64,000 nt of DNA from Streptomyces pseudovenezuelae (GTDB lineage Bacteria; Actinomycetota; Actinomycetes; Streptomycetales; Streptomycetaceae), in assembly GCF_029892565.1 (NCBI RefSeq), contig NZ_JARXVH010000006.1, forward strand, positions 582,572 through 646,571, given 5' to 3'. Every line of letters starts with the position of its first letter. Within the stretch, counting starts at the first letter, position 1. Under the pieces are notes generated by a model. It was not told the origin of the DNA, searched no databases, and saw only the letters and a list, made by a program, of their open reading frames with translations. Positions 34,711-43,443 of the stretch are shown here, piece after piece. Made by a program: the position numbers and the translations under genes.

Positions 34711-35901
34711 ATGAGGACCGTGACCGTCGTCGGCGCCTCCCTCTCCGGCCTGTACGCCGCCCGGGAACTGCGTGCCCAGGGCTTCGACGGCCGGCTGGTG
34801 ATCGTCGGCGACGAACCCCACCGCCCGTACGACCGTCCCCCTCTCTCCAAGGACTTCCTCACCGGACGGGCCGACGAGGACCAACTCGCGCTCACCGACG
34901 CCGAGGAGACCGGCGAACTCGACGCCGAGTGGCTGCTGGGCACCCGCGCCCGCGGACTCGACGCCCGCGGCCGTACCGTGCTTCTCGACGGCGGCCGTAC
35001 GGTTTCCACCGACGGCGTCGTCATCGCCACCGGCGCTCGCGCCCGCCGTCTGCCGGGCGACGACCTGGCCGGCGTCCACACCCTGCGCACCCTCGACGAC
35101 GCCCGCGCCCTGCGTACGGAACTCACCCGGGGCTCACGCCAAGTCGTCGTGATCGGCGGCGGATTCATCGGCGCCGAGACCGCGTCCTCCTGTGCCGCCC
35201 TCGGCCACACCGTCACCGTCGTCGAGGCCGCCCCGCTCCCGCTCGTGCCCCAACTCGGCGCCGAGATGGCCGCCGTGTGCGCCGCCCTGCACCGGCGCGG
35301 CGGGGTGGACCTGATCACCGGGACCGGAGTGGCCGGGCTTCGAGGCACGGTGGCCGTCACCGCCGTAGAACTGTCCGACGGCCGTACCCTCCCCGCCGAC
35401 ATCGTGATCGTCGGCATCGGCGCCACCCCCAACACCGGCTGGCTGGCGGGCTCGACGCTCGCCCTGCACGACGGCGTCCTGTGCGACGACGGCTGCGTCA
35501 CCTCGCTCCCGCAGGTCGTCGCCGTCGGTGACGTGGCCCGCGTCGGCGGAGCCCGCGCCGAGCACTGGACCTCGGCGACGGAACAGCCCCGGGTCGCCGT
35601 GGCCAACCTGCTCGCCGGGCACACCACGCGGACCGTGCGCTCACTGCCGTACTTCTGGTCGGATCAGTACGGCGCCCGCATCCAGTTCGCCGGCCGCCGT
35701 CAGGACGGCGACACCGTCCGCATCACCGAGGGCGAACTCACCGACGGCACACCGCCCGAGGACGGCTTCCTCGCCCTCTACGAACGGAACGGCCGTACGA
35801 CCGCCGTCCTGTCCATGGACCGACCACGCCCCTTCATGCGGGCGCGCCGCGAACTCACGCGCGGGGAGAGCGAGGCGCGGCAGGAGCCTGCGGCGCTTTG
35901 A
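34711..35901 (+). CDS. FAD-dependent ferredoxin reductase
   Basis: The 396-aa protein belongs to the BphA4/CamA type of oxygenase-linked NADH-ferredoxin reductases. The FAD-binding motif VVGASLSGLYAARELR is at the N-terminus, followed by PYDRPPLSKDFL, the NADH motif VVVIGGGFIGAETAS in the middle and the second FAD motif VVAVGDVAR. I chose the ATG at 34711 with AGGAG upstream; the open frame from 34588 overlaps the ferredoxin gene. It should reduce the preceding Rieske ferredoxin. Other reductase-requiring oxygenases or P450s could also use it. Confidence 0.88.
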   Translation: MRTVTVVGASLSGLYAARELRAQGFDGRLVIVGDEPHRPYDRPPLSKDFLTGRADEDQLALTDAEETGELDAEWLLGTRARGLDARGRTVLLDGGRTVSTDGVVIATGARARRLPGDDLAGVHTLRTLDDARALRTELTRGSRQVVVIGGGFIGAETASSCAALGHTVTVVEAAPLPLVPQLGAEMAAVCAALHRRGGVDLITGTGVAGLRGTVAVTAVELSDGRTLPADIVIVGIGATPNTGWLAGSTLALHDGVLCDDGCVTSLPQVVAVGDVARVGGARAEHWTSATEQPRVAVANLLAGHTTRTVRSLPYFWSDQYGARIQFAGRRQDGDTVRITEGELTDGTPPEDGFLALYERNGRTTAVLSMDRPRPFMRARRELTRGESEARQEPAAL

Positions 35902-35934
35902 GGACACGTGCGTTTGACGGCGGCGGACTCTCGC

Positions 35935-35970
35935 CCTCCGGGCCCGGGACAGCTGCCCCGCCCCCGGAGG
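35935..35970. terminator. Hairpin between convergent genes
   Basis: CCTCCGGG (35935-35942) pairs with CCCGGAGG (35963-35970) across a 20-nt GC-rich loop. It lies between the ferredoxin reductase and the convergent membrane protein gene and may act as a bidirectional terminator. Confidence 0.45.
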
Positions 35971-36009
35971 GAACCCGCCCTCACGCCTGGCCCCGCAGGG
36001 AACCCGATC

Positions 36010-36594
36010 TCAAGAGTGCGACAGCTGCCCCGCGTTGCCGCCCCGCCTGCGTATCCGGGCCTGGGACCGCTCGGTCGCCCTCGCCTGGCGGCGTTCCCGG
36101 CGGCGCTCGCGGCGCAGGGTGCGGGCGGTGCTGCTGGGAATGGACACCACGCCGTTGCGCTGGTTCCAGACCTGGCGGGTCACCCAGATGTCGAGCGCGC
36201 CCCAGGTGGCCACCACCGTGCTGACGACGGCGCTGATGACCATCGGGAAGGCCATCCAGGATCCGGCCATGGTGCAGAAGAAGGCCACCATCGCCAGGAT
36301 CAGGGTCACGGCGATGATGATCACCGCCCGCACCGCCGACGTGCGGACCGGGTCGGGCATCCGGCGCCGCCGGGCCGGCTCCTCGATCCACAATGGCTGG
36401 TAGGCAGACTGCACCGGTTCCGCGACCCGGTCCGCCCCTGTGACGTACACCGTGCGCTGTTCCGTGTCGGGTCCGATCGGCGCCTCGCGCGCGCCGTTCG
36501 GAATGTCGTAATCCGACGCCTCCGGGCCCCGCTGCACCTTCAGGCGCGTCCCCAGGTCGTCCCCGGGCGCCTCGCGCCGTTCCGCCGTGCCCAT
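36010..36594 (-). CDS. Membrane protein of unknown function
   Basis: The 194-aa protein has a polar N-terminal half, two adjacent hydrophobic segments (about residues 88-130, VRAVIIIAVTLILAMVAFF and GSWMAFPMVISAVVSTVVA) and a very basic Arg-rich tail. No family is recognised. I chose the ATG at 36594 because GGGGAG lies ten bases upstream; a GTG at 36612 has no binding site. It resembles many small streptomycete membrane proteins with cytoplasmic termini. Its position next to a conservon may be chance. Confidence 0.72.
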   Translation of the reverse strand: MGTAERREAPGDDLGTRLKVQRGPEASDYDIPNGAREAPIGPDTEQRTVYVTGADRVAEPVQSAYQPLWIEEPARRRRMPDPVRTSAVRAVIIIAVTLILAMVAFFCTMAGSWMAFPMVISAVVSTVVATWGALDIWVTRQVWNQRNGVVSIPSSTARTLRRERRRERRQARATERSQARIRRRGGNAGQLSHS

Positions 36595-37015
36595 CACCGT
36601 GTCACTCCCCACTGCCGGCAGACCCCTCGCGCCGTGTCAGACGGCACGGCTCCCCTCTGGGTTGCCCGGCTTGCGCTGTTTTACGCTGCCGGGGTGCAGG
36701 AAGCGGCTCCTGGAGCCGATTCCGCCCCCCATTTCTCACAGACAAGGACGAACGGCACGTCCTCAAGATTCCCGGCGAGCGAAAAAATCCGGCCAAGTGT
36801 TCGCGTGCGCACGGTGAAAGACTTTCGGCGTCCAGCGAGCCGTTGCGGGAGCCGACATCCCCCCATCACCGGACAACTCCCCATGTCTCGCCGCCCGCAC
36901 GGCAGTTCAGCTTCCGGACCGGTCTTCGAGATACGTGTGTGACGGTAGTAGGCTCGCGCCGTTTGTTGACGTACATATGTGCCCCCGGCCGGCGGGGGTC
37001 GAGCTGGGGGAGGCC
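36595..37015. other. 420-nt intergenic region upstream of the conservon
   Basis: No gene is supported. The region is divergent between the membrane protein gene and cvnA. It includes a small stem GCCGTG/CACGGC near 36632-36650 and a candidate cvn promoter near 36925-36954. An ACATATGT palindrome lies close to the cvnA start. The short plus-strand frames lack ribosome binding sites. Confidence 0.5.
36925..36954 (+). promoter_or_regulatory. Candidate conservon promoter
   Basis: TTCGAG (36925-36930) and TAGGCT (36949-36954) are separated by 18 bp, 62 bp before the cvnA start codon. TAGGCT is a common -10 form in Streptomyces. The -35 match is modest. Confidence 0.35.
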
Positions 37016-39928
37016 ATGCGCTTTCGCGGGAAGTCCATCCGCCGGAAGATCGTGGCGCTGCTTCTCGTGCCGCTGGTCTCGCTGACCGCGATCTGGGCCT
37101 TCGCCACGATCCTCACCGGACGTGAGGCGGAGCAGCTGTTCAACGTCTCGGACGTGACCGAGAAGATCGGCTACCCGATCGAGGACACCGTCCGCGTGCT
37201 GCAGCAGGAGCGGCGGCAGAGCCTCGTCTATCTCGCGGACCCGAGGGCCTCCGACGGGCTCGCCGATCTCAGGCGCAGTCGGACCGCCACCGACGAGGCC
37301 GTCGCGAAGATCCGCAAGAACGCGGGCGACCCCGACGTCCGCGACGCGATGGGCCAGGGCACGGGCGAACACCTGAGCGCGGCACTCGACGCCTTCGACG
37401 GCATCGACTCCCTGCGCCGCAGCGTCGAGGACGGCACCATCGACCGGGCCCAGGCCCTCGGCCTCTACAACCGCCTGGTCGACCCCTGTTACGTCCTGCT
37501 CACCAACCTCCACGTCGTCGACAACGTGGAGATGGACAAGCAGTACCGCGCGCTGGCCAACCTCGCCCGCGCCCGCGAACTGCTCTCCCGCGAGGACGCC
37601 CTGCTCGGCTCCGCCCTCGTCGTGGGCAAGCCCTCGCGCGCCGAACTGCGTGAGGTCTCCGACCTCGTGGCCCAGCGCGACCTGCTCTACGAGGTCAACC
37701 TGCCGCTGCTGCCCGCCACGGAACGCGCGCGCTACGAGCGGTTCTGGAAGAACGCCGAGACCGCCCCGCTGCGCACCGCCGAGCAGTCCGCTGCCAAGGG
37801 CGGGTCCGGAGCACCCCGCGAGGTCACCGCGCAGAACTGGGACACCGCCGCGGGCAGCGTCCTGAACGAGCTCGGCACCCTCAACGACCGGGCCGACGAC
37901 CGCTATCAGGACCGCGTGCGCCCAGTCGCCGTCGGCGTCATCGCCAAGGTCGCCATCGGCGGCGTACTCGGCCTGGTCGCCCTGCTGCTCTCGCTGTTCC
38001 TGTCCGTGCGGGTCGGCCGCGGCCTCATCCGCGACCTGCGGCAACTGCGCCTGGAGGCCCACGAGGCGTCCGGCGTCCGGCTGCCCAGCGTGATGCGCCG
38101 GCTGTCCACGGGCGAGCAGGTCGACGTCGAGACCGAGGTCCCGCGCCTGGAGTACGACCGCAACGAGATCGGCGACGTCGGCCACGCCCTCAACACCCTG
38201 CAGCGCGCGGCCGTCGAGGCCGCCGTCAAGCAGGCCGAACTGCGCGCCGGGGTCTCCGAGGTGTTCGTCAACCTCGCCCGCCGCAGCCAGGTCCTGCTGC
38301 ACAAGCAGCTCACCCTGCTCGACACCATGGAACGCCGGACCGAGGACACCGACGAACTCGCCGACCTGTTCCGCCTGGACCACCTGACGACCCGTATGCG
38401 CCGGCACGCCGAGGGTCTCGTGATCCTCTCCGGCGCGGCCCCCTCCCGGCAGTGGCGCAAACCCGTCCAGCTCATGGACGTCGTGCGGGCCGCCGTCGCC
38501 GAGGTCGAGGACTACGAGCGCATCGAGGTGCGCCGGCTGCCCCGGGTCGCCGTCACCGGCCCGGCCGTCGCCGACATCACCCACCTGGTCGCCGAGCTCC
38601 TGGAGAACGCCACGGTGTTCTCCCCGCCGCACACCGCAGTCCAGGTGCTCGGCGAGCGCGTCGCCAACGGCTTCACCCTGGAGATCCACGACCGCGGCCT
38701 CGGCATGGCCGCCGACGCCCTCCTGGACGCCAACCTGCGGCTCGCCGAGACCCCCGAGTTCGAACTCTCCGACACCGACCGGCTCGGCCTCTTCGTGGTC
38801 AGCCGGCTCGCCCAGCGCCAGAACGTCCGGGTCTCCCTGCAGCCTTCGCCGTACGGCGGCACGACCGCGGTCGTCTTCATCCCCGACGCGCTGCTGACGG
38901 ACGACATCCCGGACACCAACGGCATCGGCTTCCGCCTCGACCGGCCCCACTCCACGAAGGAGGTCGCGCTGGAGGACGGGCGCCGGACCGCTCTCTCCGG
39001 GATGCCGGGGACGCGGCCCGGGCTGCCGGCGGCGCTCCTGGACGGCCCGGTCGAGCTGGAGGCGCCCGTCGACCTGGACGCCATCGAAGACTTCCCGGAC
39101 CCGCTCGACGACGAGGCGAACGAGCGCGGAGGGCTGTTCCGGCCCCGCCGCTCCGCCATCACCCTCGCCGATGACGGCCGGCCCCAGGAGGGCGCCGAGT
39201 CCGGTGAGCCGGGCGACGGTGACACGGACGACGACGGCAACCCCCTGGTCCCGCTGCCCCGACGCGGCGCGCCCAAGCTGGTCAGCTCGCACGGCCGCCC
39301 GGTCGGCGGACAGCGGCCCCGGCGCGACGACGCGGACGACGCCCCCTCGGCGGGCCCGGGACGACGCGAGACGGACACCGCGCTGCCGGCCCGCCGCCGG
39401 GGCGATGAACCGTTGACGGGCCGGGGAACCTGGCCGGCGACGGAGCACGGCGCACCGCCGCTGCCGACCCGCCGCCGCGGCGCCTCGCCGCTGCGCCCCG
39501 GCGGACCCGACCGCCCCGAGTCCCCGGCGCCCACGGGACACGACGGCCCCGGCGAAACCCCCGAGACCCTCGCCCTGCCCCTGCGCAAGCGCCCGCCCGC
39601 CATCGGGGCCGGGAGCGAGGGCAACGAGCAGGCGACCGGCGCCGATTCGGGTCGGAGCACCCGTGCAGGTTCCGGACAGGACACCACCGCCGGCACGGGC
39701 GCGCTGCCCCGGCGGGTACGACAGGCCAACCTGGCCCCGCAGTTGAAGCAGAGCCCCGTCCGGCGCACCGCGGACAGAGCGGAGCCCGTGGAGCGCGACG
39801 CCGACGAGGTACGCAGCCGTATGGCCTCGCTCCAACGAGGCTGGCAGCGCGGGCGCGAGGAGAATGCCGCGGACGACGACGCCCACAGCGGCACTGCACC
39901 ACAAGGAACGAAGGGGGACGGTCGATGA
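37016..39928 (+). CDS. cvnA: CvnA-type sensor kinase-like protein of a conservon
   Basis: The 970-aa protein has an N-terminal membrane helix (about 14-36), an extracytoplasmic nitrate/nitrite-sensing type domain, a second helix (about 305-330), a HAMP-like linker and a HATPase_c domain with the N-box HLVAELLENATVFSPP and the G-box DRGLGM. The last 250 residues are a disordered Pro/Arg tail with repeated LPxRRRG-like motifs. In conservons CvnA is thought to assemble with CvnB, CvnC and the GTPase CvnD at the membrane, somewhat like a G-protein coupled receptor. The ATG at 37016 is preceded by GGGGGAGG. Its stop overlaps the cvnB start. The ligand is unknown. Confidence 0.88.
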   Translation: MRFRGKSIRRKIVALLLVPLVSLTAIWAFATILTGREAEQLFNVSDVTEKIGYPIEDTVRVLQQERRQSLVYLADPRASDGLADLRRSRTATDEAVAKIRKNAGDPDVRDAMGQGTGEHLSAALDAFDGIDSLRRSVEDGTIDRAQALGLYNRLVDPCYVLLTNLHVVDNVEMDKQYRALANLARARELLSREDALLGSALVVGKPSRAELREVSDLVAQRDLLYEVNLPLLPATERARYERFWKNAETAPLRTAEQSAAKGGSGAPREVTAQNWDTAAGSVLNELGTLNDRADDRYQDRVRPVAVGVIAKVAIGGVLGLVALLLSLFLSVRVGRGLIRDLRQLRLEAHEASGVRLPSVMRRLSTGEQVDVETEVPRLEYDRNEIGDVGHALNTLQRAAVEAAVKQAELRAGVSEVFVNLARRSQVLLHKQLTLLDTMERRTEDTDELADLFRLDHLTTRMRRHAEGLVILSGAAPSRQWRKPVQLMDVVRAAVAEVEDYERIEVRRLPRVAVTGPAVADITHLVAELLENATVFSPPHTAVQVLGERVANGFTLEIHDRGLGMAADALLDANLRLAETPEFELSDTDRLGLFVVSRLAQRQNVRVSLQPSPYGGTTAVVFIPDALLTDDIPDTNGIGFRLDRPHSTKEVALEDGRRTALSGMPGTRPGLPAALLDGPVELEAPVDLDAIEDFPDPLDDEANERGGLFRPRRSAITLADDGRPQEGAESGEPGDGDTDDDGNPLVPLPRRGAPKLVSSHGRPVGGQRPRRDDADDAPSAGPGRRETDTALPARRRGDEPLTGRGTWPATEHGAPPLPTRRRGASPLRPGGPDRPESPAPTGHDGPGETPETLALPLRKRPPAIGAGSEGNEQATGADSGRSTRAGSGQDTTAGTGALPRRVRQANLAPQLKQSPVRRTADRAEPVERDADEVRSRMASLQRGWQRGREENAADDDAHSGTAPQGTKGDGR

Positions 39929-40359
39929 CCGCACCGAAGGCGACCGGCCACACCGCGAACAAGTCCGGCGAGCTCAACTGGCTCCTGGACGACCTCGTGG
40001 ACCGCGTCGCGAGCATCAGCAAGGCCCTCGTCCTGTCCAGCGACGGCCTGCCCACCGGCGTGTCCCAGGACCTGACCCGGGAGGACAGCGAGCACCTCGC
40101 CGCCGTCGCCTCCGGCTTCCACAGCCTCGCCAAGGGCGTGGGCCGGCACTTCGAGGCAGGCAACGTCCGGCAGACGGTCGTCGAACTCGACGAGGCCTTC
40201 CTGTTCGTGACCGCCGCCGGCGACGGCAGCTGCCTCGCGGTCCTCGCGGACGCGGATTCGGACGTGGGCCAGGTCGCGTACGAGATGACACTCCTCGTGA
40301 AGCGGGTCGGTGTACATCTTGGCGCCGCTCCGCGCACCGATTCGCCCGCGGGCGGGTAG
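39925..40359 (+). CDS. cvnB: CvnB roadblock/LC7 protein
   Basis: The 144-aa protein is a roadblock/LC7 domain protein (LNWLLDDLVDRVASISKALVLSSDGLP is the family opening). Such proteins dimerise and act as regulators of small GTPases, comparable to MglB. In conservons CvnB lies between the kinase-like CvnA and CvnC and likely modulates CvnD. The ATG overlaps the cvnA stop by four bases, showing coupling. Length is normal. Confidence 0.92.
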   Translation: MTAPKATGHTANKSGELNWLLDDLVDRVASISKALVLSSDGLPTGVSQDLTREDSEHLAAVASGFHSLAKGVGRHFEAGNVRQTVVELDEAFLFVTAAGDGSCLAVLADADSDVGQVAYEMTLLVKRVGVHLGAAPRTDSPAGG

Positions 40360-40368
40360 TGAGATGTC

Positions 40369-40764
40369 ATGAGCTCTGACGGTCAGGGAAGAAGCCACTG
40401 GTTCGACGACGACGCCGGGCCGGTCGTCCGCCCGTACGCGATGACGCGCGGCCGTACCAGCAGCCCGGGCCAGCACCGCCTCGACCTGATCGCGGTGGTG
40501 CTGACCGAGCCGCAGGCCGACGACCCGGAAGGGGACTCGACGCTGTCCCCGGAACACGTGGACATCGTCGGCCTGTGCCGGGACACACCGCAGTCGGTCG
40601 CCGAACTCGCGGCCGAACTCGACCTGCCCATCGGCGTCGTCCGGGTGCTCATCGGCGACCTCGTGAGCGGCGAGTTCGTCCATGTGACCCGGCCGGTACC
40701 CCCTGCCGAACTCCCGGACGAGAGCATCCTGCGCGACGTGATCAGCGGCCTCCGGGCGCTCTGA
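40369..40764 (+). CDS. cvnC: CvnC, DUF742 protein
   Basis: The 131-aa protein belongs to DUF742. Typical features are WFDDDAGPVVRPYAMTRGRT at the start and a winged-helix-like segment (about 78-115, with PQSVAELAAELDLPIGVVRV). It follows cvnB by nine nucleotides. In a standard conservon the next gene is the GTPase cvnD, but here transcription converges on a thioesterase gene 40 bp later. CvnC is cytoplasmic and probably part of the CvnABCD complex. The separated cvnD is found at 44655. Confidence 0.9.
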   Translation: MSSDGQGRSHWFDDDAGPVVRPYAMTRGRTSSPGQHRLDLIAVVLTEPQADDPEGDSTLSPEHVDIVGLCRDTPQSVAELAAELDLPIGVVRVLIGDLVSGEFVHVTRPVPPAELPDESILRDVISGLRAL

Positions 40765-40804
40765 GCGAGCCCCCGAAGCCCCAATGGCTCACGGACCGGG
40801 CCGA

Positions 40805-41311
40805 TCACCCCGGTCCGCGAGCCACCTCCCCCTCCGACCCCACCGACGCCACGGAACGGCCGGCCCACCAAGGAGCCGATTCCGAGAGGCCGTTGAGCCG
40901 ATCGCGGACGGCGTCGGGGAACGGAGTCGCACGACCCGCACTCTGATCCACGTGAAGTGCGAGCAACTCCGTGGTGGCGGCCGGCGCGGCATCCGCTCCC
41001 GGCTCGGCCGACGGGTCCGCGACGACGTACATCTCGTGCGTGAGACGCACCTTCTTCCCGGCCACCCCCAACACCCGCGTACGCACGGCCAGTCGGGCCT
41101 CCACCGGCACGTCCCGGAGATAACGGATGTGGGACTCGACCGTGTAGAGCGAGCAGTCGGTGCTCTTGCGATACGCCGGATCCAGCCCCGTCCGCTCCAT
41201 CAGCGCGTCCGTCGCGAAGCCGAAGACGAGGACGTAGAACGCCTCGCTCATATGCCCGTTGTAGTCGATCCACTCCGGCCGCACGGTCTCCCGGAACAGG
41301 GGGAGGCTCAT
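40805..41311 (-). CDS. HotDog-fold acyl-CoA thioesterase, probable betainyl-CoA thioesterase
   Basis: The 168-aa protein has the 4-hydroxybenzoyl-CoA-type HotDog pattern, including EWIDYNGHMSEAFY at residues 13-26. It is coupled (ATGA overlap) to a carnitine dehydrogenase-like gene and follows a BKACE gene, the set used for L-carnitine degradation: the cleavage enzyme makes betainyl-CoA, which a thioesterase hydrolyses to glycine betaine. In several bacteria this domain is fused to carnitine dehydrogenase, which supports the pairing. It is the last gene of the operon and converges on cvnC. Confidence 0.85.
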   Translation of the reverse strand: MSLPLFRETVRPEWIDYNGHMSEAFYVLVFGFATDALMERTGLDPAYRKSTDCSLYTVESHIRYLRDVPVEARLAVRTRVLGVAGKKVRLTHEMYVVADPSAEPGADAAPAATTELLALHVDQSAGRATPFPDAVRDRLNGLSESAPWWAGRSVASVGSEGEVARGPG

Positions 41312-42333
41312 GCGGCACCGTCCTGCCGAAGCCGCCCGGTCGCGCGCAGTACGGCGATGACGCCCCGGTCGCGTTCGGCGACCAGGTCGGCGATCGCACG
41401 GCCGTCGGCGGCGTCGTCGCAGCCGGTGACCACCGCGTCGTACAGCGCCCGGTCCAGTTCGGGCGCCTCAAGCCGGGTCCACGGGGACTTCAGGGAAGGC
41501 CCGAAATGGTCCAGCATGTGGGCCATTCCGCCCTCGCCGCCCGCCAGCGCGAAGGTCAGCATCGGCCCCATGATCGCCCAACGCAGGCCCGGGCCCTCGG
41601 TGATGGACAGGTCTATGTCGCCGACGGTCGCCTCACCGTTCGCGACCATGTGCAACGCCTCCCGCCACAGGGCCTCCTGGAGGCGGTTGGCGATGAACCC
41701 GGGCACCTCGCGGTCCATGGTGATCACGGACTTGCCCGCGGCCTCGTAGAAACGGGACGCCCAGCGCACCGCGGCCGGGTCGGTCCGCTCGCCGCCGACC
41801 ACCTCGACGAGCGGGATGAGGTACGGCGGGTTGAAGGGGTGCCCGACGACCAGCCGACCGGGCGTGCCGGCCTCGGCCTGCATGTCCGTCATCGGGTAAC
41901 CGGAGGTGGACGAGGCGATGACCACCCCGGCGGGCGTCAACGCGTCGAGTTCGGCGAGCAGTTCGCGCTTGAGGTCCAGTTTCTCGGGGGCGCTCTCCTG
42001 CACGAACTGCGCCTCGGACACGGCCTCTTCGAGCGTCGCGGTGGTGGTGAGGCGGTCCGTCGAGGCGTCGGCGGCGAGACCGAGCTGTTCGAGCGCGGGC
42101 CAGGCGGCGTCCACGAGCCGCCGCAGCCGGGTCCCGGCGTCGGGGGCCGGGTCCCACGCGGTGACGTCGTAACCGCGGGCCAGGAAGTGGGCGACCCAGC
42201 CACCGCCGATCACTCCGGCGCCGACGCAGGCGACTCGGCGTACGTCTTCGGGGGTGGCCGGAGGTACGGGGGTGGCCGGAGGTGTGGGTGGAGTGGCGGC
42301 GGATGCGTTCGAGGGCGCGGAGGATTCCGTCAT
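41308..42333 (-). CDS. L-carnitine dehydrogenase (3-hydroxyacyl-CoA dehydrogenase family)
   Basis: The 341-aa protein begins with a Pro/Ala-rich 30-residue leader, then a Rossmann motif VACVGAGVIGGGWVAHFL, the catalytic serine region ASSTSGYPMTD and HPFNPPYLIPLVEVVGG with the catalytic histidine. These details are typical of L-carnitine dehydrogenase, which oxidises L-carnitine to 3-dehydrocarnitine with NAD. Ordinary 3-hydroxybutyryl-CoA dehydrogenase is a relative, but adjacency to BKACE and a HotDog thioesterase makes carnitine the better call. It lies 60 nt after BKACE and overlaps the thioesterase gene. The leader is probably disordered; a shorter start within it is possible. Confidence 0.86.
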   Translation of the reverse strand: MTESSAPSNASAATPPTPPATPVPPATPEDVRRVACVGAGVIGGGWVAHFLARGYDVTAWDPAPDAGTRLRRLVDAAWPALEQLGLAADASTDRLTTTATLEEAVSEAQFVQESAPEKLDLKRELLAELDALTPAGVVIASSTSGYPMTDMQAEAGTPGRLVVGHPFNPPYLIPLVEVVGGERTDPAAVRWASRFYEAAGKSVITMDREVPGFIANRLQEALWREALHMVANGEATVGDIDLSITEGPGLRWAIMGPMLTFALAGGEGGMAHMLDHFGPSLKSPWTRLEAPELDRALYDAVVTGCDDAADGRAIADLVAERDRGVIAVLRATGRLRQDGAA

Positions 42334-42393
42334 CGGGCTCCTTCAACGGGGATGGGGATGGCGCCGGTTCGGCCCGGCGGAGCGGTACGGCAC

Positions 42394-43281
42394 TCAACCG
42401 CGCGGCTTCAGGCCCAACTTGAGACGTGCCTCGTCCGGCGTCGCGACCCGCGCCCCGAGCGCCTCGACGATCGTCACCGCCCGCTCCACCAACCGCGCGT
42501 TGGTCGCCTTGACGCCCTTGCCGAGATAGAGGTTGTCCTCCAGGCCCACGCGCACGTGTCCGCCGAGCAGGATCGACTGCGCCACCCACGGCATCTGCAT
42601 CCGGCCCAGCGCGAAGCTGGCCCACTGGGCGCCGTCCGGCAGGAAGTTGACCATCGACTGCAGCACACCGGGATCCGCGGGCGCGCCCCACGGAACGCCC
42701 ATGCACAGTTGGAACACGGGCGGCTCGTCCAGCAGCCCCTCCGCCAGCAACTGCTTGGCGAACCACAGGTGTCCGGTGTCGAAGATCTCCAACTCGGGTC
42801 GCACGCCCAGCTCCTGGATCCGCCGGGCGCCCGTGCGCAGCATGTCCGGCGTGGAGACGTAAAGGCTGGACCCGTCACCGAAGTTGAGGGAACCGCAGTC
42901 CAGGGTGCAGATGTCGGGCAGCAGATCCTCGACGTGCGGGAGCCGTTCGAGGCCGCCGACCAGGTCCGTGCCGGGGAGGTGCCTCAGCGGTTCCTCGGGG
43001 TCGAGGACCAGGTCGCCGCCCATGCCGGCGGTGAGGTTGATGACGACGTCGGTGCCGGTCTCCTTGATGCGCTCGACGACCTCGCGGTACAGGCGCGGAT
43101 CACGCGAGGGCGCCCCGGTCTCGGGATCGCGTACGTGGATGTGGACCGCGGCGGCACCGGCCTCGGCGGCCTGCACGGCGGACGCGGCGATCTGCTCGGG
43201 GGTGACGGGCACGTGCGGGCTCTTGCGCACGGTGTCGCCGGCGCCGGTGAGGGCGCAGGTGATGATGACGTCCTGGTTCAT
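42394..43281 (-). CDS. BKACE (DUF849) family, probable dehydrocarnitine cleavage enzyme
   Basis: The 295-aa protein belongs to the beta-keto acid cleavage enzymes. Zinc ligands are in AVHIHVRDPETG, and further family motifs are NLTAGMGG and HVRVGLEDNLYL with the conserved glutamate. BKACE members condense a beta-keto acid with acetyl-CoA and release acetoacetate and a new acyl-CoA. With carnitine dehydrogenase next door the substrate is most likely 3-dehydrocarnitine, giving betainyl-CoA plus acetoacetate. The start ATG at 43281 has AGGA upstream. A 25-bp palindromic site lies 43 bp before it, probably the IclR operator. Confidence 0.87.
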   Translation of the reverse strand: MNQDVIITCALTGAGDTVRKSPHVPVTPEQIAASAVQAAEAGAAAVHIHVRDPETGAPSRDPRLYREVVERIKETGTDVVINLTAGMGGDLVLDPEEPLRHLPGTDLVGGLERLPHVEDLLPDICTLDCGSLNFGDGSSLYVSTPDMLRTGARRIQELGVRPELEIFDTGHLWFAKQLLAEGLLDEPPVFQLCMGVPWGAPADPGVLQSMVNFLPDGAQWASFALGRMQMPWVAQSILLGGHVRVGLEDNLYLGKGVKATNARLVERAVTIVEALGARVATPDEARLKLGLKPRG

Positions 43282-43323
43282 GGGGCGCGGGTTCCTCTCT
43301 CTGCCGTTCACTTTGTGAACAAC

Positions 43324-43348
43324 CGTCGCACCATACGAACATGCGACG
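43324..43348 (-). promoter_or_regulatory. IclR operator candidate, copy B, before the carnitine operon
   Basis: CGTCGCA (43324-43330) and TGCGACG (43342-43348) form a perfect inverted repeat around CCATACGAACA. The core ATACGAACAT (43333-43342) is identical to the site before the IclR gene at 44368-44377. On the minus strand it includes TATGGT, a fair -10 facing the BKACE gene. Confidence 0.65.
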
Positions 43349-43443
43349 CCGGGAACCCTGCCGTCAAGACCGCCCCTGTCGGGAGCGTCCGCGCCTCGCA
43401 CAACCTCCGCCTGCACGCCCCCCTGTCTCTCAACGCCTGTGCC

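Noticed and set aside
36866..39934. A 1022-aa frame antisense to cvnA
   Set aside because: Shadow of the high-GC cvnA coding strand with no recognisable motif.
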